Assembly: GCA_948560265.1 (NCBI GenBank) | Contig: CAOXTD010000003.1 | Span: forward strand, 129,137-166,157 | Source: an uncultured Clostridia bacterium | GTDB taxonomy: Bacteria; Bacillota; Clostridia; TANB77; CAG-508 | Direction: 5' to 3' | Length of the DNA stretch: 37,021 nucleotides | Shown here: in pieces, positions 30,596 to 37,021 of the stretch | Layout: each line of letters starts with the position of its first letter | Position numbering within the stretch: the first letter of the stretch is position 1 | Program-made: the position numbers and the translations under genes | The notes under the pieces: model-generated | Seen by the model: the letters and a program-made list of their open reading frames with translations, nothing else | Databases searched by the model: none | Told to the model about the DNA's origin: nothing

Positions 30596-30624
30596 TTGAA
30601 AATTTCTGCATAATATGATATGAT
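30596..30624 (+). promoter_or_regulatory. Promoter of rqcH
   Basis: TTGAAA (30596-30601), 17 bases, TATGAT (30619-30624) on the plus strand. It is divergent from the sigH promoter, with 18 bases between the two -35 elements. Confidence 0.75.
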
Positions 30625-30657
30625 TTTACCATTCTATGTAGAAAGAGGTTAATTTTA

Positions 30658-32391
30658 ATGGCATTCGATGGTTTCATTTTAAAATCTGTAATTCAAGAAT
30701 TGAGTTCTTGTTTATTAACTGGAAAAATAACAAAAGTCTATCAACCACTTCCTGAAGAGATTATTTTAGGAGTTTATTGTGGTGGAACAAATTATGCTTT
30801 AAGTTGTAATGTTTCTTCTTTATATTCACTCCACTTAACAACCACTTCTAAGCCTAATCCTCTTGTAGCTCCTAGTTTTTGTATGTTACTTAGAAAGTAT
30901 TTAATTGGATCTAAAATAAAAAATATTACAATGGCAGGATTAGAAAGAATTGCAACTATAGAATTAGAAAACTATAATGAATTAAATGACTTAGTAACTT
31001 ACCAGTTAGTAATAGAATTAATGGGAAAGCATAGCAACATTATCTTAATCAATCAAGAAAATAGGATTATAGATAGCTTAAAACATTTAACTACCTTTTC
31101 TGGTTCCCTTCGCAATATTCTTCCTAATATACCTTATCAGTTTCCTGAATTAAATAAGTTAGACATCTCTACTATTTCAGTAAATTCGGATTTTTATAAT
31201 ACAATTTCAAATGATGCAAAGTCATCTTCCCTTTCAGAATATTTTTGCAATCATTTTTCAGGAACGAGTAAGGCTTTAATAAATTATTCTATTACTCAAT
31301 TGGCAATTAGTGAAGATTTGACTTTTGAAAACTTCAAAACCTTACTTACTTATTTGCAAAATTTACTTACAAAAATTCAAAATCAGCAAGTTATTTGCCT
31401 ATCATTAGAAAATGATTATGTATTATCTTCTTCTTCTGAACGAAACACTCACTTAAACGTAAACTTCTTTTTAGATGATTACTATACAAAAAAAGAACAA
31501 GAAGGAGAATTTACACAATATCGTAATGGACTACTTTCTTTTATTGCTAAAAAGCTGAAAAAAATCGCAAAAAAATCTGATGAGGTCACTAAGAAAGTAC
31601 AAGAATGTTCTAAAATGCAAGATTATCAACTATATGGAGAATTATTAACAAATAATTTATATAGATTAAAAGAAGACCATATTGACCATATTATCTTGGA
31701 TAATTATTATCAACAAAATCAGCCTATTACAATTCCTTTAGATATTTCTCTTTCACCTAGTGATAATGCTAAAAAGTATTTTAAAAAATATCATAAATTA
31801 AAAAATACAATTTCTATTGTTACCATTCAAAAAGAAGAATTAGAAAAGGAAATTGATTATTTAGAAAGTATTGTATATGAATTGCAAATTGCAAAAAATA
31901 TAGCAGAATTAGACCGCATCTATCAAGAAATGGAAGAAAATAATTTATTTTCTAGGAAAGTTCCTGTTAAGCAAGGTAATAAGTCATTTAAAATAAAAAG
32001 TAGAACTAATAATCGTCAGAAAGTAGCAAACAAAAAACAAAATGACTTTCTTTCTTATCAAATAAATGGTTTCACTGTTTTAGTTGGAAAAAATAATCAA
32101 GAAAATGATTATCTTACTTTGAAAGTAGCAAAAGAAAACGATATCTGGTTTCACGTAAAAGACTTGCAAGGAAGTCATGTCATCTTAGTAGTCAACCAAA
32201 AAGAACCATCACAGGAAACAATCAATCAAGTAGCTGCTATTAGTGCACATTATAGTAAAGCCAAACAATCTTCTAACATTCCTGTTGATTATGCTTTAGT
32301 AAAATATGTAAAAAAACCAGCTAAAGCCAAACCAGGCATGGTAATTTACACCAATTATCAAACAGTAAATGTTCAACCAGCTAATTTATAA
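30658..32391 (+). CDS. rqcH: Rqc2 homologue RqcH (NFACT family)
   Basis: A 577-residue NFACT protein, formerly called FbpA-type fibronectin-binding protein. The N-terminal NFACT-N domain starts MAFDGFILKSVIQELSSCLLTGKITKVYQP. A coiled-coil middle (about 290-430, with SPSDNAKKYFKKYHKLKN) leads to the C-terminal NFACT-R/DUF814 domain (VAKENDIWFHVKDLQGSHVIL). In Firmicutes RqcH binds the 50S subunit with a stuck peptidyl-tRNA and adds alanine tails that mark the chain for degradation. Family length is about 570-590. The ATG follows AGAGGTTAATTTTA. It is the only plus-strand gene in the right third, ends in its own terminator, and is convergent with the ligA operon. Confidence 0.96.
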   Translation: MAFDGFILKSVIQELSSCLLTGKITKVYQPLPEEIILGVYCGGTNYALSCNVSSLYSLHLTTTSKPNPLVAPSFCMLLRKYLIGSKIKNITMAGLERIATIELENYNELNDLVTYQLVIELMGKHSNIILINQENRIIDSLKHLTTFSGSLRNILPNIPYQFPELNKLDISTISVNSDFYNTISNDAKSSSLSEYFCNHFSGTSKALINYSITQLAISEDLTFENFKTLLTYLQNLLTKIQNQQVICLSLENDYVLSSSSERNTHLNVNFFLDDYYTKKEQEGEFTQYRNGLLSFIAKKLKKIAKKSDEVTKKVQECSKMQDYQLYGELLTNNLYRLKEDHIDHIILDNYYQQNQPITIPLDISLSPSDNAKKYFKKYHKLKNTISIVTIQKEELEKEIDYLESIVYELQIAKNIAELDRIYQEMEENNLFSRKVPVKQGNKSFKIKSRTNNRQKVANKKQNDFLSYQINGFTVLVGKNNQENDYLTLKVAKENDIWFHVKDLQGSHVILVVNQKEPSQETINQVAAISAHYSKAKQSSNIPVDYALVKYVKKPAKAKPGMVIYTNYQTVNVQPANL

Positions 32392-32396
32392 CAAAT

Positions 32397-32430
32397 AAGA
32401 GAGAACCTCTATTTCTAAAGATTCTCTCTT
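32397..32430. terminator. Terminator of rqcH
   Basis: A 9-bp stem (AAGAGAGAA with TTCTCTCTT) with a 16-base loop and T-rich tail on the plus strand. It lies between the convergent rqcH and the ligA operon and may serve both. Confidence 0.75.
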
Positions 32431-32434
32431 TCTT

Positions 32435-32689
32435 TTATCCATTATACTCGTCATTCATTCCTACTTTATACTCTATTTCTTCCATATAAGGAAACATCTC
32501 TTTTACTCTCTTTAGTGTTAGCATTAGTTGTCTTGGGTGAGGGCTCTTCTTATCTGCTGATAGTAACTTTTGTGTATAACAATTTTCGGCCGTTTTGAAT
32601 AACACATATCGATTTCCAACATAAGTATAATAAATTTGATAACCATTTTTCAAATCTAACCACATTTTTTCAAAAGTATATTCTTCCAT
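32435..32689 (-). CDS. Hypothetical protein, 84 residues
   Basis: A small soluble protein beginning MEEYTFEKMWLDLKNGYQIYY. I recognise no family. It is rich in aromatic residues (nine Tyr), with predicted strand-like segments (QIYYTYVGNRYVLFKTA) and a helical C-terminal half. It lacks a signal or membrane segment. It lies 18 bases downstream of ligA on the same strand with a GGAG site (AAAGGAGCGATATG), so it is probably translated with ligA. The composition resembles its neighbours, so recent transfer is not indicated. Confidence 0.7.
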   Translation of the reverse strand: MEEYTFEKMWLDLKNGYQIYYTYVGNRYVLFKTAENCYTQKLLSADKKSPHPRQLMLTLKRVKEMFPYMEEIEYKVGMNDEYNG

Positions 32690-32707
32690 ATCGCTCCTTT
32701 TTCTTAT

Positions 32708-34702
32708 TTATTGAATCATTTGTACAAATTCTTCTTCGCTAATAATAGTAACTCCTAGTTCTCTTGCTTTAGTCAACTTACTACCTGCTTCTTCTCCTGC
32801 TAATACATAATCTGTTTTTTTAGAAACAGATGAAGAAGTTTTGCCGCCTAACTTTTCAATAATTTCACTTGCTTGGTCTCTCGAATAATGTTCTAAAGAG
32901 CCAGTTAACACAAAAGTTTTTCCTTCGAATCGGCTATCTTTTATAGCTTCTTCTGCTACTTCCATATTAACACCTGCCTCTTTTAATTTTGAGATTAAAT
33001 CTATTGTCTGTTCTTGCCTAAAAAATTCATAGATTGTTTGCGCTGTGATTTCTCCAACATCTTCTATTAGTCTTAGCTCTTCATAAGAAGAATTCATTAG
33101 TTGCTCCATTGTTCTATAATATTTCGTTAATGATTTAGCCAATTTTACTCCTACATGACGAATTCCTAAAGAATTAATAAGACGATATAACTCTCTATGT
33201 TTACTCTCTTCAATAGCATCTATCATATTTTGTGCAAACTTTTTACCATTCTTTTTTAAAGATGCAATATCTTCAAAAGTTAAATGATAGATATCTGCAA
33301 TATTGCCAATCAAGCCTCTTTCAATTAGTTCTGCTATAATTGACTCACCTAAACCATCAATATCCATAGCGTCTTTTGAAGCAAAATGAATAATGCTTCT
33401 ATATAGCTTGGCTGGACATTCAACCCCAATGCAACGTATCACTGCTTCTCCTTCTTCACGTACAGCTTCTGCTCCACATACAGGACATATTCTTGGCATT
33501 TCAAAAATTTTCTCTGTACCATCACGCTTCTTTAAATTAACTGCTACAACTTCTGGTATAACATCTCCTGCTTTTTGAATAATAACTCTGTCACCAATGC
33601 GAATATCATTTTCTTTGATATAGTCTTCATTATGAAGTGTTGTCTTAGAAATTTTGGAACCTGCCACATAAACTGGCTCTAAGATAGCCATAGGAGTAAT
33701 CGCCCCTGTTCTACCTACCTGACATACAATATCTTTTAACAAAGTCTCTTTTTTCTCTGGTGGATATTTATAAGCAACTGCCCACTTTGGAGTTTTATAA
33801 GTACTTCCTATTTTTTCTCTTAACTCTAAATCATTTACTTTAACAACTGCCCCATCAATTCCAAAATCCAAGCCATCTCGCATCTGCCCAATTTTTTCAA
33901 TAGCTTGTCTTACTTCTTGTCTTGTTTTGCATAAAATTTTAACAGGATTAACATGGAAACCTAATTTTTCTAAATATAATAAACTTTCTTGATGTGTTGT
34001 AAAATCAATGTCATCACTCTTTTGCACATTAAAAACAAAAATATCTAATGGACGACTGGCTGTAATTTTACTATCTAATTGCCTTAAAGAACCTGCTGCA
34101 GCATTACGAGCATTAGCAAATTGTTCTTGCTCTTCCAAAAGTCTATCTTCATTCATTTTATCAAAGTCTGTTTTACCAATAAATACTTCTCCACGAACTG
34201 TAATAGAAATTGGTTCTGCTAATTCTTTTGGAACGGTTTTAATTGTTGCAATATTATGAGTAACATCTTCTCCTACTAGTCCATCTCCTCGAGTAGCACC
34301 TCTATATAATTTTCCATTTCGATATTCTATTGCTGAAGACAAACCATCAATTTTAGTTTCTACCACATACTCCATTGTTTTGCCATTTTCAGCAGCTATT
34401 TTTTCCATTTTCTCTTCAAACTCTTCTACTTCTTCAAAAGAAAATACGTCTTGAAGGCTTTGCAAAGGCACTTCATGTGTTACCTTTTCAAAGCCCTTTT
34501 TAATACTCGCTCCTACCTTTTGCGTTGGCGAATCTTTCGTAATTAGTTCTGGATATTCCTTTTCAATTTGCTTTAACTCTCTCATAAGCATATCATATTC
34601 ATAATCACTAACTACTTGCTCATCATCAAAATACTTTTGTGTATAATATTTTAGTAAAGGTCTTAATTCCTCTGCTCTTTTTTTCGCTTGTTCTAATTCC
34701 AT
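32708..34702 (-). CDS. ligA: NAD+-dependent DNA ligase
   Basis: A 664-residue bacterial LigA, full length. Domain Ia (1-70, with YFDDEQVVSDYEYDMLMREL) binds NAD. The nucleotidyltransferase domain has the adenylated Lys117 in TKIDG. An OB fold, a Cys4 zinc finger (CPVC...CIGVECPAK), helix-hairpin-helix repeats (about 470-575) and a C-terminal BRCT domain (about 590-664, GKTFVLTGSLEHYSRDQ) follow. It seals nicks between Okazaki fragments and in repair. It lies between pgsA and the small ORF in one leftward operon: 12 bases after pgsA. The ATG has an AAAAGGAGAAG ribosome binding site. Confidence 0.98.
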   Translation of the reverse strand: MELEQAKKRAEELRPLLKYYTQKYFDDEQVVSDYEYDMLMRELKQIEKEYPELITKDSPTQKVGASIKKGFEKVTHEVPLQSLQDVFSFEEVEEFEEKMEKIAAENGKTMEYVVETKIDGLSSAIEYRNGKLYRGATRGDGLVGEDVTHNIATIKTVPKELAEPISITVRGEVFIGKTDFDKMNEDRLLEEQEQFANARNAAAGSLRQLDSKITASRPLDIFVFNVQKSDDIDFTTHQESLLYLEKLGFHVNPVKILCKTRQEVRQAIEKIGQMRDGLDFGIDGAVVKVNDLELREKIGSTYKTPKWAVAYKYPPEKKETLLKDIVCQVGRTGAITPMAILEPVYVAGSKISKTTLHNEDYIKENDIRIGDRVIIQKAGDVIPEVVAVNLKKRDGTEKIFEMPRICPVCGAEAVREEGEAVIRCIGVECPAKLYRSIIHFASKDAMDIDGLGESIIAELIERGLIGNIADIYHLTFEDIASLKKNGKKFAQNMIDAIEESKHRELYRLINSLGIRHVGVKLAKSLTKYYRTMEQLMNSSYEELRLIEDVGEITAQTIYEFFRQEQTIDLISKLKEAGVNMEVAEEAIKDSRFEGKTFVLTGSLEHYSRDQASEIIEKLGGKTSSSVSKKTDYVLAGEEAGSKLTKARELGVTIISEEEFVQMIQ

Positions 34703-34714
34703 GACTTCTCCTTT

Positions 34715-35314
34715 TTACATAGATCCTTTAAACAATTCTTTTCCACCTTTTACATATTCCCAACCAGAGAATATAGTAGCAACTACTGATACACTCATAA
34801 TTAAAGTAACTACTAAATTAATGATAAATTCATATCCTGTTAAAGTACCACCAAAAATTGCACCATAAGGATTTGGATCAAGGAAAGCAATAATTAGAGC
34901 GATCATTTGAGTTACTGTTTTTAATTTTCCCCAGATGTTTGCTGCAATTACCTTCCCACTTTTTTCTACAGCTATTAAACGGTATCCAGAAACAATAAAT
35001 TCTCTTAATATTACAATAATAGGAATCCATGCTGGCAAATGCCCCCATTCTACTAGCATAACCATAGCTGTAATCACAACTATTTTATCTGCTATAGGGT
35101 CTAAGAATTTTCCAAATGTCGTAATTTGATTTCTAGATCTTGCAATATACCCATCTAGTTTATCTGTAATAGCTGCTATAATAAAAATAACATCTACTAT
35201 TAAATAGGTAACTGGTATTCCTAATACTTCCCCCTGAATATTGAAAAATGGGATAATGACCATAATTGGCACTAATAAAATTCTTAATACAGTTAACTTA
35301 TTTGCTAAATTCAT
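34715..35314 (-). CDS. pgsA: CDP-diacylglycerol-glycerol-3-phosphate 3-phosphatidyltransferase
   Basis: A 199-residue membrane enzyme of the CDP-alcohol phosphatidyltransferase family, with the signature DGYIARSRNQITTFGKFLDPIADK complete with all catalytic Asp residues. It makes phosphatidylglycerol phosphate from CDP-diacylglycerol (the CdsA product) and glycerol-3-phosphate, the first step to phosphatidylglycerol. About six membrane helices are expected. The frame opens at 35326, but a GGAGGT ends 5 bases before ATG 35314 (MNLANKLTVLRI), which is the usual family start, so this start is chosen. It is the first gene of the pgsA-ligA operon. A TATAAT at 35348-35353 is a possible -10 without a good -35. 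Confidence 0.96.
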   Translation of the reverse strand: MNLANKLTVLRILLVPIMVIIPFFNIQGEVLGIPVTYLIVDVIFIIAAITDKLDGYIARSRNQITTFGKFLDPIADKIVVITAMVMLVEWGHLPAWIPIIVILREFIVSGYRLIAVEKSGKVIAANIWGKLKTVTQMIALIIAFLDPNPYGAIFGGTLTGYEFIINLVVTLIMSVSVVATIFSGWEYVKGGKELFKGSM

Positions 35315-35445
35315 GTTTACCTCCATGATTTTTATTTTGTTCTTTACATTATATATAAAAGTTTGAAAAAAAGAAATAGTTTTATTTATTTTTATTGGAT
35401 ATCTAAATAAAAAAGCACAAACTTTATCTTAAAACAAATTAATAC

Positions 35446-35484
35446 AAAAACCCCTCCCTATATTTTCAGTATAGAGAGGGTTTT
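35446..35484 (-). terminator. Terminator after the BIG2/FGE-like gene
   Basis: A stem of about 14 pairs with one bulge and one mismatch (AAAACCC-TC-CTATA with TATAG-GA-GGGTTTT), 7-base loop, followed by T-run on the minus strand. It begins 8 bases after the stop. The rest of 35327-35492 holds nothing I can identify. Confidence 0.8.
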
Positions 35485-35492
35485 GACATATT

Positions 35493-37021
35493 TTATTTTA
35501 TCCAAAGCAATACTCGAGGAGTTACTGCATTTCCACTAGGAGACTGAATGGATGAGCCACGTTCTGAGCTTACTGCGTTACTGTGACTAGCATAGCCTCC
35601 TCTATGAACACAATCTGCAATACTTGTTCCTGCGTAATGTTCTGTAGTCCACTCATAATAATTTGAAGCCATATCATGAATATTGCATACCTTATCCCCT
35701 GCTTTTCCTGTCTTTGATAAACTAGTACTTTTTCTTGTTTGATTTGCATAATTCGAATTTCCACTATACTCCTGTATAAACACTATAGCAGTATCCCAAC
35801 TATAACTATTTATTAAATCACTTACTACATAATCATTACCACTATACATTGCTCTGCACCACTGCGCAGCAGTATTTTGTCCAGAGTCAGTTGTTACTGA
35901 TTGGTTAGCTTTGGACTTTATTTTAGCATCTGTTCCTCTACTACTTTCAAATCTTGCAAAATAATATCCCTCTGCCGTTTTTGTTTTTGTAACAAACCCT
36001 CCTAAATTTCTAGATGCTAGATTACCAGAACCAACTACTAATTCTTGAAAATAATTTTCTATTGTTACTGTTTCTGCATAGTTATCAGCATTTTGTTTTA
36101 GATTAGGAGTTCCATCAGTAGCATTAAATTTATATCTTCCTAATGTTATTGTAGTTGTTGTCCCATCTTTGTTCTTAATATTTCCTACTGGTATCCATAC
36201 AAATTGGTTTCCTTCTTCATCTTCTATTACTATTCCATCTTGTACACACGGTTTTTTATCTCCTGAATAGGTATAATCAACATCATTATCCTCTGTATCA
36301 GGTACTACTTTAAACCCTCCTGGAACTGTTATCGGATTTCCATTTTCATCTTCTGCAACTTTGTTTTCTTCTTGGACTTGATCAACTATATCTGCTACTG
36401 TTGGCAATTTTACAGTTACTGTACAACTTGCTGTCACATTACTTCCATCAGTTGCCTTTGCTGTTATTGTTACAGTTCCCACTTTCTTTCCTGTCACTAC
36501 TCCTGTGTCACTTACTGTTGCAATCGTTGTATCACTACTTTCCCATCTTACAGTTTTATTCGTTGCATTATCTGGCTTCACTGTTGCAATTAAAGTAGTT
36601 GTTTTTCCTTCTGACACTTTTTCCTCTGTTTTATTTAAACTAATACTTTCTACAAATATTCTTGTAGCTATTATCTCTGCTATTTTTACTGCCTCACCAA
36701 CTTCATTTTTCGCTACTACTTTTATGATATATTTTTCTCCTGCTGTAATTCCTGTATTCTGTGTCGCTCCTGTTTCTTCATTTACGTTTGTCATTTCTTG
36801 ATATTCATTATCAGAAGCTGAAGCTAATTTATAATAATAAGTTACTGTCCCATTTCCCAATCTTACTACAATTGCCTTTGCTGTAATACTTGTTGACGTT
36901 GCACTTGTTTCTATCTTCTTAATAATTGGTGCTACCTTTCCTGCTTGTCCTAAATATTCTATCTTTGCATCTATTGGATTTTCTTTTGTTGGTAACAATT
37001 CCACCAAGAAAATATATCCTG
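35493..37021 (-). CDS. FN3-like/BIG2/FGE-like surface protein, C-terminal part
   Basis: The frame is open through the right edge, so the N-terminus is missing; at least 509 residues are visible. An FN3-like segment (about the first 125 residues, KIETSATSTSITAKAIVV onwards) is followed by a BIG2 Ig-like domain (VESISLNKTEEKVSEGKTTT ... GVVTGKKVGTVTITAKATDG), an acidic linker (VPGGFKVVPDTEDNDV), and a formylglycine-generating-enzyme-like (SUMF1/C-type-lectin fold) domain: EGNQFVWIPVG, GYYFARFESS, NIHDMASNYYEWTTEHY, HRGGYASHS, PRVLLWIK. The catalytic cysteines of true FGE are not evident, so a binding role is more likely than catalysis. BIG2 and FN3 repeats are typical of exported adhesins; a signal peptide, if any, lies outside. 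The domain also resembles variable proteins of diversity-generating retroelements. The first in-frame TTG at 37007 is not a credible start. Confidence 0.85.
   Translation of the reverse strand, partial: GYIFLVELLPTKENPIDAKIEYLGQAGKVAPIIKKIETSATSTSITAKAIVVRLGNGTVTYYYKLASASDNEYQEMTNVNEETGATQNTGITAGEKYIIKVVAKNEVGEAVKIAEIIATRIFVESISLNKTEEKVSEGKTTTLIATVKPDNATNKTVRWESSDTTIATVSDTGVVTGKKVGTVTITAKATDGSNVTASCTVTVKLPTVADIVDQVQEENKVAEDENGNPITVPGGFKVVPDTEDNDVDYTYSGDKKPCVQDGIVIEDEEGNQFVWIPVGNIKNKDGTTTTITLGRYKFNATDGTPNLKQNADNYAETVTIENYFQELVVGSGNLASRNLGGFVTKTKTAEGYYFARFESSRGTDAKIKSKANQSVTTDSGQNTAAQWCRAMYSGNDYVVSDLINSYSWDTAIVFIQEYSGNSNYANQTRKSTSLSKTGKAGDKVCNIHDMASNYYEWTTEHYAGTSIADCVHRGGYASHSNAVSSERGSSIQSPSGNAVTPRVLLWIK

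Noticed and set aside
35570..35764. Open frame overlapping the FGE-like gene
   Set aside because: It is an alternative-frame shadow inside a well-supported coding region.
1..37021. CRISPR array, IS element or prophage
   Set aside because: I saw no regularly spaced direct repeats with unique spacers, no transposase or integrase, and no phage genes. The only dispersed-type repeat is the short pair at 14170-14219.

Overview
The window is AT-rich DNA from a low-GC, spore-forming-type Firmicute, most likely a member of the Clostridia. The evidence is the gene set: a Gram-positive PolC-type replicase, a Spo0H/SigH-type sigma factor, a SpoVB-like flippase, a T-box-controlled alpha2 glycyl-tRNA synthetase, pyruvate phosphate dikinase, a sortase with an LPQTG protein, and consensus sigma-A promoters spaced 17 bases. 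TGA is used as a stop. I cannot name genus or species. Nearly all genes lie on the minus strand, so the window probably sits within one replichore. Most of it is conserved core genome.

Layout, left to right. 1-3.8 kb: a leftward operon, NUDIX hydrolase, HD-domain protein, MscL, RNA cytosine methylase and an amino-acid adenylating enzyme cut by the window edge. 3.8-5.9 kb: a MATE transporter fused to a cytidylate-kinase-like domain. 6.0-6.8 kb: rpmF, then a small plus-strand gene of clearly different base composition. 6.8-13.4 kb: ppdK, a SpoVB/MurJ-like flippase, and glyS with its T-box leader. 13.4-13.85 kb: a non-coding stretch with a cluster of DnaA boxes and regularly spaced NTTACA repeats. 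13.85-24.8 kb: a DUF1294 membrane protein and the classic pyrH-frr-uppS-cdsA-rseP-(...)-polC cluster. This cluster lacks dxr, carries an inserted histidine phosphatase and an AAA/DUF4143 ATPase with its own promoter, and has a frame break in cdsA. 24.9-26.3 kb: a sortase facing a tiny LPQTG protein. 26.3-28.6 kb: ychF and an L,D-transpeptidase. 28.7-29.55 kb: a MYG1-family gene that has lost its N-terminal metal-binding motif. 29.7-30.5 kb: tRNA-Thr and sigH. 30.66-32.4 kb: rqcH on the plus strand. 32.4-35.3 kb: pgsA-ligA-small ORF operon. 35.5 kb to the end: the C-terminal part of a secreted-type FN3/BIG2/FGE-like protein.

Functionally, the window covers translation (L32, GlyRS, RRF, tRNA-Thr, RqcH, rRNA methylase), replication (PolC, LigA), phospholipid and undecaprenyl synthesis (PyrH, CdsA, PgsA, UppS) and envelope work (flippase, sortase, L,D-transpeptidase, RseP). 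The points most worth a second look are the DnaA-box/NTTACA region, the cdsA frame break, the MATE-kinase fusion, the truncated MYG1 gene and the small high-GC gene (both compositionally odd), and the FGE-like C-terminus that resembles diversity-generating-retroelement targets. I did not find a CRISPR array, transposase gene or complete mobile element.
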